A stretch of DNA of 64,000 bases from an uncultured Pseudomonadota bacterium (GCA_903832085.1 CAIKZZ010000040.1:20556-84555); one strand, 5' to 3'; counted from the stretch's first letter, positions 17,450 to 26,858 are shown. The notes: a model not told the origin generated them from the sequence alone. A program made the numbers and translations.

Positions 17450-18634
17450 ATGACGGCCCGGGCTTGGTGCGTGATCGGCGCAGGCTGCTGCCTGCTGCTT
17501 GGGCTGATGCACCCAGCGCCGGTTTCGGCCGCGGAGGCCAACAGCCAGGATGCGGCTGCACAACTGCGACGTGTGGAGGCGCGGATTCGGGCGGTTACTG
17601 ACGCTGTGAAGTCTGACGTGGCACAGCGTGACACGGTGGCGGCAGCGTTGCAGTCAGCGGATCAGGCCCTTGGCTATGCGCTGACCCGGGGACGTACTTT
17701 GCATACGCGCCGTGTTGAGATCGAGTCGCAACGCGGCCATCTGCAAGCACAGCGGGCACAGCTGCGCGCTCGGCAGGACACCGAGCGTGCGGGCCTTGCG
17801 GCTGACGTGCGTAGCGCCTACGCGACTGGGCCACAGGAAGAACTGCAGGTGTTGCTCAATGCAGAGGATCCGGCGACTTTAGGCCGCATGCTGAGTTACT
17901 ACGGCTATTTAGGCCGCGCCCGAGCAAAGCGCATTGGTGCGATCAGTGTGCGAGCCACACAACTGAAAGCCATGGAAAGTACGCTCAAAGAGCAAGAAAG
18001 CGCATTGCGCACTCTCGAATTAGATGAGCATCAACTTGCCCTTGCCGCTGACTCCGCAAGGGCAGCAAGGCTGCGTGCGCTGACCCAGCTTAAAGAGCGC
18101 ATTCAGACCGGCAGCGATGAGCTCAAAACCTTGAAGTCCAATGCCGCGGTGCTTGAAAATTTACTGAGCAAACTACGCACCGCACTCGTTGAGCCTGCTG
18201 TACTTAAGCCGACGCTACCGCCGAATCGGCGCCCCTTTGAAGTAGTACGCGGTCAGCTGCCGTGGCCAGCACAGGGTAGTGTGCGAGCCGCCTTTGGCGC
18301 GCCGCGTGCAGGCGGCCTTAATTGGAACGGTTTGCTTATGAATACCCATAGTCGGGGCGAGGTCCACGCCTTGTATTTTGGCCGTGTCATTTACGCCGAT
18401 TGGTTACCTGGGCTCGGATTATTGCTCATCATTGACCACGGTGACGGGTACTTAAGCTTGTATGGTTACAACGATCGGCTGCAAAAAAACTTAGGTGATA
18501 GCGTCATTCCCGGCGAAGTGATCGCTACGAGTCCCGCGAATGAGGCCGCACGTTCCGAACTGTATTTCGAGATACGGCAAGGCGCTCATCCGCTAGATCC
18601 GAAGCTCTGGCTCGCGGGTCTACCGAAGCCCTAA
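17450..18634 (+). CDS. envC: EnvC-like murein hydrolase activator (degenerate LytM/M23)
   Basis: A 394-residue exported protein: signal peptide to about residue 27 (PVSAAEA), a long coiled coil to about residue 240 rich in Arg/Gln/Glu/Leu heptads, and a C-terminal LytM (peptidase M23) domain. The zinc ligands of active M23 enzymes are not present: the usual final HxH is replaced by LYFEIR and the HxxxD by a GGLNWNG stretch. This is expected for EnvC, which activates AmiA/AmiB at the division septum rather than cutting murein. Unlike the common gpmI-envC-ctpA order, it stands alone here. Its end overlaps the MAPEG gene end by four bases. Confidence 0.85.
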   Translation: MTARAWCVIGAGCCLLLGLMHPAPVSAAEANSQDAAAQLRRVEARIRAVTDAVKSDVAQRDTVAAALQSADQALGYALTRGRTLHTRRVEIESQRGHLQAQRAQLRARQDTERAGLAADVRSAYATGPQEELQVLLNAEDPATLGRMLSYYGYLGRARAKRIGAISVRATQLKAMESTLKEQESALRTLELDEHQLALAADSARAARLRALTQLKERIQTGSDELKTLKSNAAVLENLLSKLRTALVEPAVLKPTLPPNRRPFEVVRGQLPWPAQGSVRAAFGAPRAGGLNWNGLLMNTHSRGEVHALYFGRVIYADWLPGLGLLLIIDHGDGYLSLYGYNDRLQKNLGDSVIPGEVIATSPANEAARSELYFEIRQGAHPLDPKLWLAGLPKP

Positions 18635-19032
18635 GCGAGATAAGCGTGTATTGCGCCGATAGTGCCACCAATGACCAGCACGATGAGTGGCAAAAACGAC
18701 AGTACAAAACCCAGCGCGCGTTTTTCTGGCGCTTTAATGTACGCCAGTGCAAACAAAACGCGACCAACGAGATACACAGCTCCCAAAACGGCGGCCCACA
18801 GAGCGCTGACATAGTGACCGAACAGTGGCAGGGCTGGTATGAACACTACTAATAGCTCGAGCGTATTTTGCTGCACCCGAAAATAACGCTCAAACATCTC
18901 ATGCCCAGACACCGCCGGTGCTTTGACGCCGTACAAGCCGCGTGCGCGGCCAACTAAAAACCCGAATACTTGGAACTGAATCAGTGCAAGTCCGATAATG
19001 ACGTAGATTAGAGTCATGGCTGCTCCGTGCAT
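18631..19032 (-). CDS. MAPEG family membrane protein
   Basis: A 133-residue protein of four predicted membrane helices. The segment ERYFRVQQNTLELLVVF after the first loop is the typical glutathione-binding helix of MAPEG proteins (microsomal glutathione S-transferase-like), and the later YLVGRVLFALAYIKAPEKRALGF is also family-typical. Function in bacteria is mostly unproven; detoxification by glutathione conjugation is plausible. The start could be either of two nearby ATGs (19032 or 19017); the shorter begins MTLIYVIIG. Confidence 0.85.
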   Translation of the reverse strand: MHGAAMTLIYVIIGLALIQFQVFGFLVGRARGLYGVKAPAVSGHEMFERYFRVQQNTLELLVVFIPALPLFGHYVSALWAAVLGAVYLVGRVLFALAYIKAPEKRALGFVLSFLPLIVLVIGGTIGAIHAYLA

Positions 19033-19204
19033 GTGATCGAGTGTGGCGATGCTTCATTAAAAAGGACCTACGCAGGCGTGTCCTTTATAGGCAGAATACA
19101 CCGCCCACGCTGGCCGCGTCAGCTGGATGTACGTACCGTTAGGGAGCCGTGGCTTGACTGACCGCCTGCGATTGTCACGATGCTTTGCCGGCAGGTTGCG
19201 ACTA

Positions 19205-20548
19205 ATGCTGTCGTTGCCGGCAGTCCTCATCGTAGTGTTTGGTGTGCTGTGGATAGTGACGCCGTTGCAGGCGCACGCCGGCACACTCAAAGCGCTAGTG
19301 GGCGGCGTGCTGATTGACGGCACGGGTGCCGCGCCACTGAGCAATAGCGTCATTTTGATCGATGGCGAGCGCATTGTGGCGGTCGGTAAGCAGGGTACAG
19401 TCGTTATTCCTGATACAGCGCAGATCATTTCGACCGCAGGGCTGACTGTATTGCCTGGGCTTTGGGATCTGTCGGTGCACTTAAGTCGACTTGGGCATCT
19501 TGATACTCGGCATTGGGATGAGTTGTATCTGGCATTGGCGGATCGGGTCGTGATGCCGCTCGCCGCCAAACAGCTACTGCAAAGCGGCGTGACAAGCGCA
19601 CGGGATGTAGCCTCACCCCTAGGCGCGGCACTGTCTGTGCGCGATCGCATCAATACCCAACGTATCCCGGGACCTACCTTGTACATCGGCGGTCCCGCGC
19701 TTGATAAAAAGGCCGCCCCCTCGATGCATGCCTATCGCTGGCAGATACAAGGTGCGATGGACGCACAACAAAAAGCTCAGCGATTGGCGAACGCGGGCGT
19801 TGATTATTTACTCGTCACGAACCCCGCCGCTCTTGCGCCTGCTGAGCTCGAGGCAATCGCGCGCGTAGCCTATGACAGCGGTATTCCATGGAACGCCGAG
19901 ATTTCTGGTGATGAAGATATCGCCGTCGCGCTCGCTCACAATGCCTCAGGCTTACTCGGCGTGGGGTTAGATCTGCATCCGAGCTTGCCGGCCACTGCGG
20001 CAACTGTTTTAGGTGCACGTGCCGCGAGTAATGAAGCGGTCCCGTGGGTGGCTGGCGCCTCACTACTAACGAACTACTCTTGGCTGCGCCACAATTTAAA
20101 TGCGCTCGACGCCCTTCCTTGGAATGACGGGTTACCAGCCATTGTAACGGATGACATCCGTACATCTTTGAATGCGATTAGTAATACGGATGCTGTGGCC
20201 TTACCGGCCGAGCGCCGTGCCGTCGTGGGCTCACGCCTTGCCAGTGCGCGCGCGATGGGCGCGCGTCTTTTAGTCGGCTCAGACAGTGGCATGCCTGGAC
20301 ACTTTCATACGCGCGCCGTTGTGCAAGAAATCGATGCGCTAGTGACCGACGCGGGTCTGTCGCCGCTGGAAGCAATTCGTGCGGCCACTCTTGATGCTGC
20401 GCGCCTCATGAAAGCCGCGAATGACAATGGCAGTATAGAGACTGGCAAATATGCCGATATCATTGCGGTTAAGGGTGATGTGCTACAAAGAATTAGCGCA
20501 TTGCACGACATTGAATTGGTAATGCGCCATGGACTGCGCCAACGATGA
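19205..20548 (+). CDS. Exported amidohydrolase homologue, probably catalytically dead
   Basis: The C-terminal ~420 residues have the fold pattern of imidazolonepropionase-like amidohydrolases: a beta-sandwich strand set (GGVLIDGTGAAPLSNSVILIDGERIVAVG), the barrel entry LPGLWDL, and the closing GKYADIIAV. Metal ligands are mostly gone. The HxH after PGLWDL reads SVH (first His replaced by Ser), the Lys position reads LLV, and the two later His positions are lost around WNAEISGD and ASGLLGV; only the final Asp in VGSDSG remains. A signal-like segment follows Met at 19205 (MLSLPAVLIVV...QAHA); the ORF also opens at 19127 with a long basic lead. Likely a pseudoenzyme or binding protein. It is not frameshifted, so it is under some selection. 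Confidence 0.75.
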   Translation: MLSLPAVLIVVFGVLWIVTPLQAHAGTLKALVGGVLIDGTGAAPLSNSVILIDGERIVAVGKQGTVVIPDTAQIISTAGLTVLPGLWDLSVHLSRLGHLDTRHWDELYLALADRVVMPLAAKQLLQSGVTSARDVASPLGAALSVRDRINTQRIPGPTLYIGGPALDKKAAPSMHAYRWQIQGAMDAQQKAQRLANAGVDYLLVTNPAALAPAELEAIARVAYDSGIPWNAEISGDEDIAVALAHNASGLLGVGLDLHPSLPATAATVLGARAASNEAVPWVAGASLLTNYSWLRHNLNALDALPWNDGLPAIVTDDIRTSLNAISNTDAVALPAERRAVVGSRLASARAMGARLLVGSDSGMPGHFHTRAVVQEIDALVTDAGLSPLEAIRAATLDAARLMKAANDNGSIETGKYADIIAVKGDVLQRISALHDIELVMRHGLRQR

Positions 20549-20570
20549 CGCGACGAGCAGGAGTGGATAG

Positions 20571-20918
20571 ATGAATAAGCTGATATTGCGTGGCAGTTTT
20601 GCAGCCATTGGTCTTTGGGCCGCGACCTTTATGATCACTGGCTTGCAATTTGACAGCGGTAGCACGTTGCTGATTGCCGGCTTATTGCTAGGCTGTGCAA
20701 ATGCGTTTTTAAGGCCCTTGTTGGTGCTACTGACTTTGCCGCTAGCGATTTTAAGCTTGGGCCTGTTCGTGCTCGTGATCAATGCCGCGTTAGTTGGATT
20801 CGTTGCGTGGCTACTCCCCGGGATGCATGTCACTGGATTTTGGGCAGCACTGGGCAGCGCGATGATTGTGAGTCTCGTCAGTTGGATCGGCGGCAGGTTT
20901 GCCCCGCGCACGAGTTGA
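20571..20918 (+). CDS. Small four-helix membrane protein, phage holin family 4 (YvlD-like)
   Basis: A 115-residue protein made almost wholly of four hydrophobic helices, with the conserved turn GLLLGCANAFLRPLLVLLTLPL that marks the PF04020/YvlD family. Despite the family name these are chromosomal proteins of unknown function; the Bacillus member is linked to envelope stress. AGGAG stands 12 bases before the ATG. It follows the amidohydrolase homologue by 22 bases and may be cotranscribed. It ends exactly where the convergent EamA gene ends. Confidence 0.85.
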   Translation: MNKLILRGSFAAIGLWAATFMITGLQFDSGSTLLIAGLLLGCANAFLRPLLVLLTLPLAILSLGLFVLVINAALVGFVAWLLPGMHVTGFWAALGSAMIVSLVSWIGGRFAPRTS

Positions 20919-21854
20919 TTATGGCGGCGCTTCGGATGGTGGTGCGTCAAGCTGCGTGAGGGTGCTGCGGCTGTCGGGTATGGACACCAAGACCACGCCA
21001 GTCAGAATGATCGCCATACCTACGATTTGTACGCGAGATAAGTGCTCGCCAAGTACCGCCCAGCCGATGAGTGCCGCTACAGCAGGATTCACGTAGGCAT
21101 AAGTCGACAGGCGTATCGGCGTGGTGTTGCGCATCAAATAGGCGAAAGCGCTATACGCGATACCTGAACTGAAGACCGTTAGGAAAAAAAGACCGCCAAG
21201 ACTCGGCGCGGTTAAACGCCAGTGCTGCGTGTCACCGAAGCACAGCCCCAAAATGCCGAGTCCGATACCACCACAGACCATTTCCAGAGCCGTAAACATG
21301 AGCGCCGGCGTCATCGAACGAATGCGTCGATAGTACAAAGTACCGCAGGCCCAACCAAAGCAGGCGAGCAAAATGACCAACTGCCAGCCCAAGTTGGTCA
21401 GAGAAAATCCTCCCTTGGGCCACATCAGAAAAATGACACCCGATAGACCCAAAATGAGTCCCACAGTGCTGCGCGCGCTGAGCGGATGCCCGCGTTTGCC
21501 GAGCGTACCAAGCAGCGGAATCCAAAACGCCGCGCTGACATTTAATAAAGCGGACTCACTCGAACTGACGTAGCGGATAGCCAGTGCATTTAAGCCACTC
21601 GCTGCCATCACCAAGAAAAAACCCATGACAGCAAAGTGCTGCCACTCTTTTAGAATGAACGGAATACGACTACCACGCCACCGCGCCACGGCCATCAGTC
21701 CAATTCCGGCGATTAAGAAGCGGACGCTCTGCGCGAGCAGCGGCGGCAGATCGTGCATGACGAGCTTTGAGGCGGCAAAGGAGGTGCCCCAAATGAGATA
21801 GATCGCTGCAAATGACAGATACAGCAGCGTGGAGTTCGGTTTTGTACCACTCAT
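20919..21854 (-). CDS. EamA-family (DMT) transporter
   Basis: Ten-helix inner-membrane transporter made of two EamA repeats. The start of repeat one (IYLIWGTSFAASKLVM) and of repeat two (WACGTLYYRR) are typical, as is the closing LIGWAVLGEHLSRVQIVGMAIILTGVVLV. I start at MSGTKPNS (21854, 311 residues) because the ORF's extra 42 residues would overlap the end of the OPT gene and look unlike protein. Such carriers export amino acids, other metabolites or drugs; the substrate cannot be read from sequence. It is last in a minus-strand run of transport genes. Confidence 0.88.
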   Translation of the reverse strand: MSGTKPNSTLLYLSFAAIYLIWGTSFAASKLVMHDLPPLLAQSVRFLIAGIGLMAVARWRGSRIPFILKEWQHFAVMGFFLVMAASGLNALAIRYVSSSESALLNVSAAFWIPLLGTLGKRGHPLSARSTVGLILGLSGVIFLMWPKGGFSLTNLGWQLVILLACFGWACGTLYYRRIRSMTPALMFTALEMVCGGIGLGILGLCFGDTQHWRLTAPSLGGLFFLTVFSSGIAYSAFAYLMRNTTPIRLSTYAYVNPAVAALIGWAVLGEHLSRVQIVGMAIILTGVVLVSIPDSRSTLTQLDAPPSEAPP

Positions 21855-21883
21855 ATCAACAGCGCGCTCAGTCGACAATGACG

Positions 21884-23839
21884 CTATGGCGCATGCGTTT
21901 TCGCTGAAGCGGTGTTCTTTGCACAGGCGGCGCGATACAGCTGCCAAGTGATAAGACCCAAGCCCACAAGGCCCAGCCATTGATTAAAGTGCAGGCTTGC
22001 GGGAAGCGCGAGTACATTCACATTGCCAGTCAGTACGATCGGTATTGCAATGAGCACACCGACAATGGCCTCACCCGCGATGAGTCCCGAGGCAAATAGT
22101 AAGCCTGAGCGACGCTGCGTCTCAGGATCACCATGGCGTTCCCGCTTGGCATGCCAGCGATCCGCCAGTTCTGCGATCAAGCCACCTAAAAAAATCGGAC
22201 TGGTGTATTCGAGCGGCAAGTAGATGCCTACAGCGACCGCAAGGACTGGGGCACGCCAGCGCCCGCCCGTGCGGGCAAGCAATCGATCCAAAATAATCAC
22301 GGTGGCGCCGACGAGCGCACCAAGCGTAATCATGTCCCATGGCAGACCACCACCGAATATGCCTTTTGCGACTGCTGCCATCAAGGTCGCTTGTGGTGCA
22401 TTCAGTGCATGCACGCCCGCGTGGGCGGGCGTACCAATGCCATAGGCTTTTAACAGCAAATTAAGTACAGGAGCCATGATGGCAGCCCCTGAAACCGCGC
22501 CGATCGCCAGCATCACTTGTTGCTGCCAGGGTGTGGCCCCTAGCAACCGACCGGCCTTGAGGTCTTGCAGATTGTCCCCCGCAACGGCTGCGGCACTGCA
22601 GGTGACTGCTCCAATGAGTATGGCAGCGACTGGGCCCACAGGATTCCCCGCGCCCATAAAGCCGAGCAAAACGAGAGAGGCAAATAGTATCGTGGAGATG
22701 GTAATGCCTGAGACGGGGTTATTGGAACTGCCCACGAGCCCAGCCATGTAGCCACTGACAGATGAGAACACAAAGCCTGCCACAACCATGATCACGGCCA
22801 TGGTCGCGGCGATCCCGATACTGCCAACCACCGCGTAATACAACACAAACAGTGGAATGACGAACAGCACGATGCCGATCAGGATGGCACTCATCGGTAA
22901 GTCGCGTTCCGTGCTAACCACGCTCGTGGTGTTGCTGCCCACCTTCAGCCCACTTTTGATACCCGACAGCAGTGAGCCGCGCAAAGTCCATAGCGCCCAC
23001 AGACCGCCAATGAGCATCGCGCCGACACCGATGTAGCGGACCTTCTTAGTCCAGATGAGTCCCGCAGCCGTTTCGGCATCAACATTTATGAGTTGCGATG
23101 CCAGCACTGGGTCGTGACCAAAGAAAAACGTGTTGTAAAGCGGGATGAAGACCCACCAGGCAAGGAGCCCTCCCGCAACCATCACAAGGCCGATATTCAG
23201 GCCGACGATATAGCCGACACCGATCAGTGCAGGCGAGAGGTTAACGCCGATATACGCAATAGCGCGTTTGCCCAGATAGCTCGCCAGCGTGAAGGATTCC
23301 GGGACGAATCGCAGGGCGGACATGAGGAGCTTAAATCCGGCGCCTATACATGCCGCTAAACCCAAGACCTTAGCGCCGCCCGATGAGTCGCTCCCCGCTC
23401 GTAAAAGTTCTGCAGTTGCTACGCCCTCAGGGAACTGTAAATTTTGATCAATAATCAGAGTGCGACGTAGTGGCACTGAAAAAAGCACACCCAACAGACC
23501 ACCAAGACCAATGATCGCGAGTACCCACCAGTAGTCGAATGTCGTCCAGTGCCCAAGGATAATCAGCGCCGGCATGGTAAACACAGTGCCTGCAGCGATC
23601 GACGATCCGGCTGATGCGCCGGTCGCTACGATATTGTTCTCAAGTACGCTCGTGCGCCCAAGTAAGCGCAATACGCCCATCGACACTACCGCTGCGGGTA
23701 TGGCCGTGGCAACAGTCAGTCCTGCGAACAGGCCCAAATACGCATTCGCTGCCGACAGCACAACTGTCAGTGCAATCGACAACAAAATGGCACGCAGCGT
23801 CAGCTGGGGAGGTTGATCCATAGAACCGCCTTTAGTCAT
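21884..23839 (-). CDS. OPT family oligopeptide transporter
   Basis: A polytopic protein of about 650 residues with some 15 hydrophobic helices. The N-terminus LTLRAILLSIALTVVLSAANAYLGLFAGLTVATAIPAAVVSMGVLR is the signature of prokaryotic OPT proteins, as are NNPVSGITISTI and NLQDLKAGRLLGATPWQQQ. These carry peptides or metal-chelate complexes with protons. I place the start at 23839, where ATGA overlaps the stop of the POT gene; Met at 23821 is an alternative with AAAGG before it. The overlap means two unrelated peptide transporter families are made together. Confidence 0.9.
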   Translation of the reverse strand: MTKGGSMDQPPQLTLRAILLSIALTVVLSAANAYLGLFAGLTVATAIPAAVVSMGVLRLLGRTSVLENNIVATGASAGSSIAAGTVFTMPALIILGHWTTFDYWWVLAIIGLGGLLGVLFSVPLRRTLIIDQNLQFPEGVATAELLRAGSDSSGGAKVLGLAACIGAGFKLLMSALRFVPESFTLASYLGKRAIAYIGVNLSPALIGVGYIVGLNIGLVMVAGGLLAWWVFIPLYNTFFFGHDPVLASQLINVDAETAAGLIWTKKVRYIGVGAMLIGGLWALWTLRGSLLSGIKSGLKVGSNTTSVVSTERDLPMSAILIGIVLFVIPLFVLYYAVVGSIGIAATMAVIMVVAGFVFSSVSGYMAGLVGSSNNPVSGITISTILFASLVLLGFMGAGNPVGPVAAILIGAVTCSAAAVAGDNLQDLKAGRLLGATPWQQQVMLAIGAVSGAAIMAPVLNLLLKAYGIGTPAHAGVHALNAPQATLMAAVAKGIFGGGLPWDMITLGALVGATVIILDRLLARTGGRWRAPVLAVAVGIYLPLEYTSPIFLGGLIAELADRWHAKRERHGDPETQRRSGLLFASGLIAGEAIVGVLIAIPIVLTGNVNVLALPASLHFNQWLGLVGLGLITWQLYRAACAKNTASAKTHAP

Positions 23840-25338
23840 CAGTGAATGCCGCCCATCCAACGTTTGAATATGGGCGACAGTAACAGCACGATACCGCCTG
23901 AAATGACGCCGATGAGCGTCATGTGTAAGAACTCAGCAGGCATCGTGGTCACATCACTGCCGATACGACCGCCGATTTGCCCGGCTGCCAGATTACCGAG
24001 CGCGGTGCCTAAAAACCACAGCCCCATCATTTGGCTTTTGAAACGTGGTGGCGCGAGCTTGGTCACATTCGAAAGGCCAATAGGACTCAAGCACAGCTCA
24101 CCTGTGGTGTGTAGCAGGTACGTGAGCAACAGCCACTGCGGCCCTACTTTGCCGCCATGCGCGATGATTAAGTTGGCGGCAAAGATCAGCACCATAAACC
24201 CAAGGCCGAGCGAGGCAAGCCCTAAGCCAAACTTTAGCGGTGCCGATGGGTCGAGGTTGCGCCTTCCTAAGGTGACCCACAGCCAGGCAAAAAATGGTGA
24301 GAGCAAGATGATGAACACCGAGTTAATCGATTGATACCAAGTTGCTGGGTGCTCGTGGGCTTCAAAGTAACTGCCGAGCAGTGAGCGATCCGTCAAATCG
24401 CGCGCAAATAGATTGAGCGTACTTCCCGCCTGCTCAAAGCCCGCCCAGAAAAGAGCTGCGCATAGAAAAAAGACAATGATGACAACAACACGCTTTTTTT
24501 CAACGGTGCTTAAGCCACCAAACAGCAGCACACTGCCGAAGAACAGCACGGCAAGACCAACCATAAATCGATTGAACCACTCTGCGAGCTGCTGCACTGA
24601 GACATGGATGATGCCTGCTGCGAACAACGCGGAAAGTACAGCAAGCGTCAAGGCACCTAAAATCAGCCAGCGCACGTTGGCTGCTCGAGCTGTGACAGTT
24701 TGATCTTTAGGAGCATTCCCCGCAGCGCCAAGATAGTGCTCAGTTAAGCGGTACTGGACCAAACCAATCATCATCGCGATGCCCGCGGATAAAAACCCCC
24801 AGCGATAGCCGATGGTCTCGCCAACCGTGCCTGACACTAAAGGCGCAATCATTGCGCCGAGGTTGATGCCGACATAAAAAATGGAAAAGCCCGCATCTCG
24901 CCGCTCGCCAGGCGCATTTGCATACAACTCGCCGACGACCGCACTCACATTGGGTTTCAGTAGTCCCGTACCGAGCGCTGTGACTAACAAGCCAGCGTAA
25001 AAGATGCTCATGGGACCTAATGCCAGCAATACGTTGCCGATGGCAATGAGAATGCCACCATACCAGACGCATTGCCTTTGGCCGATGAGTCGATCCGCGA
25101 TCCAACCACCCGGAACACAGAACAGGTATGCGCCTGCTGCATAGAGTCCATAGATGGCACCGGCCGTTGCGTTATCAACACCAAGTCCACCCTTGGCGAC
25201 TTCCGCGGTGAGGAACAACACTAAGAGCGCCCGCATCCCGTAGTAACTGAAGCGTTCAAAAAATTCAGTGAAGAACAGCGTAGCGAGCCCGCGAGGATGG
25301 CCAAGAAAGGTCGCAGTCGATGCTGTTGCGTCCGTCAT
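23839..25338 (-). CDS. POT-family proton-dependent peptide transporter
   Basis: About 500 residues, major facilitator fold with 12-14 helices. The POT signature is at the start, GLATLFFTEFFERFSYYGMRALLVLFLT, including the ExxERFxYYG motif that couples protons to di/tripeptide uptake. LLKPNVSAVVGELY and the later LLHTTGELCLSPIGLSNVTKLAP are also family marks. I prefer Met at 25338 (MTDATAST), since the AAAGG ribosome site is one base from the ATG at 25347 but ten from 25338. It follows tatC after 78 bases. Confidence 0.92.
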   Translation of the reverse strand: MTDATASTATFLGHPRGLATLFFTEFFERFSYYGMRALLVLFLTAEVAKGGLGVDNATAGAIYGLYAAGAYLFCVPGGWIADRLIGQRQCVWYGGILIAIGNVLLALGPMSIFYAGLLVTALGTGLLKPNVSAVVGELYANAPGERRDAGFSIFYVGINLGAMIAPLVSGTVGETIGYRWGFLSAGIAMMIGLVQYRLTEHYLGAAGNAPKDQTVTARAANVRWLILGALTLAVLSALFAAGIIHVSVQQLAEWFNRFMVGLAVLFFGSVLLFGGLSTVEKKRVVVIIVFFLCAALFWAGFEQAGSTLNLFARDLTDRSLLGSYFEAHEHPATWYQSINSVFIILLSPFFAWLWVTLGRRNLDPSAPLKFGLGLASLGLGFMVLIFAANLIIAHGGKVGPQWLLLTYLLHTTGELCLSPIGLSNVTKLAPPRFKSQMMGLWFLGTALGNLAAGQIGGRIGSDVTTMPAEFLHMTLIGVISGGIVLLLSPIFKRWMGGIH

Positions 25339-25416
25339 TGAGAGCATGCCTTTAGCCGTTACAGGCTAGTCACAGTGGTGAATTCAATCGATTGGCTTAC
25401 CTACCAATCGCATTGG

Positions 25417-26202
25417 CTAGCCGCTATTGTCTGCCTCGCGCTGCGCCTTCGCTCGAGCCTCTAATTTGCCACGCGTTAAAATACGCGCCATCAAAATACC
25501 GATCTCATACAGCGCATAAATAGGCAGCGCTGTAATGCATAGAGAAATCACATCTGGAGGACTAATCACCAGAGCTTGTATAAACACCGCAATGAGTACG
25601 TAGCCTCGATTCGTCGTCAAAGTGTGGAGTTTAACAACGCCCGTATAGACCAGCAGTACGATAGCAACCGGAATCTCAAAGGCCACGCCGAAAGCCAAAA
25701 ACAGGACGAGTACCAGATCAAGGTACTGAGTCATATCCGTCATCATCTGCACGCCTTCGGGGGCGGTGGCAGTAAAAAACTTGAACATGAGTGGGAAGAC
25801 CACAAAATAGGCGACGGCAACGCCCATATAAAAGAGCATGACGCTAGACACTAATAAGGGCACCGCGAAACGTTTTTCGTGTTTGTAGAGCCCTGGAGCG
25901 ATAAAGCCCCATATTTGGTACAGCACGTAGGGCATGGCAATCGCGATGCCGCAATACATGGCCAGCTTAAATGGCGTGGTCAGTGGTGCTACTAGACTAA
26001 TAGAGATCAGGGTCGCCCCTTTGGGTAGGGCTTTGATCAAAGGGCGTGCCACAAAGGCAAACAGTTGGTTTGCGTAGAACATACATGGAATACAGCCGAT
26101 CCCAATGGCGACGATAGACCGCAATAAACGGGATCGCAGTTCCAACAAGTGGGACATCAGCGAGCTTTCTGACAGTGTTTCGGTACCAGGCTCAGTGGTC
26201 AC
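25417..26202 (-). CDS. tatC: Sec-independent protein translocase TatC
   Basis: Core six-helix subunit of the twin-arginine translocase; with TatB it binds the RR signal of folded cargo. In 261 residues the conserved cytoplasmic start SHLLELRSRLLRSI, the FIAPGLYKHEKRF loop and VLLVYTGVV are all seen. Its start overlaps the end of tatB by 11 bases. A likely cargo in this window is the RR-leader amidohydrolase at 10250, and molybdoenzyme maturation may also use it, though the formate dehydrogenase here is cytoplasmic. Confidence 0.96.
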   Translation of the reverse strand: MTTEPGTETLSESSLMSHLLELRSRLLRSIVAIGIGCIPCMFYANQLFAFVARPLIKALPKGATLISISLVAPLTTPFKLAMYCGIAIAMPYVLYQIWGFIAPGLYKHEKRFAVPLLVSSVMLFYMGVAVAYFVVFPLMFKFFTATAPEGVQMMTDMTQYLDLVLVLFLAFGVAFEIPVAIVLLVYTGVVKLHTLTTNRGYVLIAVFIQALVISPPDVISLCITALPIYALYEIGILMARILTRGKLEARAKAQREADNSG

Positions 26203-26578
26203 GAGATGCCTCGCCCGTCACCGTGGGTGCCGCAGCCGGAATGCTCGTAGGCTGAACGGTGGCGCCACTGTCTGCTTGAGGCGTGTGTGGGTGCTCGGTT
26301 GTTAGGTGAATCGTTGGCGTGGTGGTCGGAGTGACGGTCGGCGGCGCTTGGGCCGCGTCCGTGTGTGTAGCAGGGGGGGCTGGCGTCGCGCTAGGTGCGC
26401 TTTGGGTGCGCAGAAATTCTTCGGCTTGAATTTCTTGATCCAGTTGGCTCCTTAACTGACGGGCCATTGCTCTGGCCCGTCCGGTCCAGCGGCCAATGTC
26501 GGCAGCGAGCTTTGGAAGTTTGGCAGGGCCGAGCACCACCAAGGCGATGACCATGATCAGCAGAAGTTCAAAGCCCAC
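26192..26578 (-). CDS. tatB: Sec-independent protein translocase TatB
   Basis: A 128-residue protein with one N-terminal helix (ELLLIMVIALVVLGPAKLPKLA) including the Gly-Pro hinge of TatA/B proteins, an amphipathic helix to about residue 50, and a Thr/Pro/Ala-rich tail. The longer amphipathic and tail regions, and its place between tatA and tatC, identify it as TatB. The last 11 bases overlap tatC. Confidence 0.94.
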   Translation of the reverse strand: MGFELLLIMVIALVVLGPAKLPKLAADIGRWTGRARAMARQLRSQLDQEIQAEEFLRTQSAPSATPAPPATHTDAAQAPPTVTPTTTPTIHLTTEHPHTPQADSGATVQPTSIPAAAPTVTGEASRDH

Positions 26579-26615
26579 GGCGCTGGTGTTTGACTAAAGA
26601 ATACGAAGTCTGAGG

Positions 26616-26858
26616 TCAGACGCCGGTCTTTTGTTCGGGCTTCGTGCCTGTTTTATCAGCGGCGCTGAACTCAGCGTCTTGATCTGTAATCTGTTTTGGA
26701 GGGGCTGACTGCGCTTTGTCGCCCGCATCCATGGATTTTTTGAATTCATGAATTGCGCCTCCGAGATCGGAGCCGATGGAGCGCAGTTTCTTGGTGCCAA
26801 AGACCACCAATGCGATCACCAAAATGATAAACAGTTCTTTGATGCCGACGCCACCCAT
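26616..26858 (-). CDS. tatA: Sec-independent protein translocase TatA
   Basis: An 80-residue pore-forming Tat subunit: one membrane helix (ELFIILVIALVVFG), the FG hinge and an amphipathic helix (TKKLRSIGSDLGGAIHEFKKSM). AGGAG precedes the ATG. It opens the tatABC run, 75 bases after dtd. Confidence 0.95.
   Translation of the reverse strand: MGGVGIKELFIILVIALVVFGTKKLRSIGSDLGGAIHEFKKSMDAGDKAQSAPPKQITDQDAEFSAADKTGTKPEQKTGV

Noticed and set aside
17450..18634. Active M23 endopeptidase
   Set aside because: The zinc-binding HxxxD and HxH are absent, so an EnvC-type activator is the better call.
20571..20918. Prophage remnant suggested by the 'phage holin family 4' domain name
   Set aside because: This family is mostly chromosomal YvlD-like proteins, and no other phage gene is nearby.
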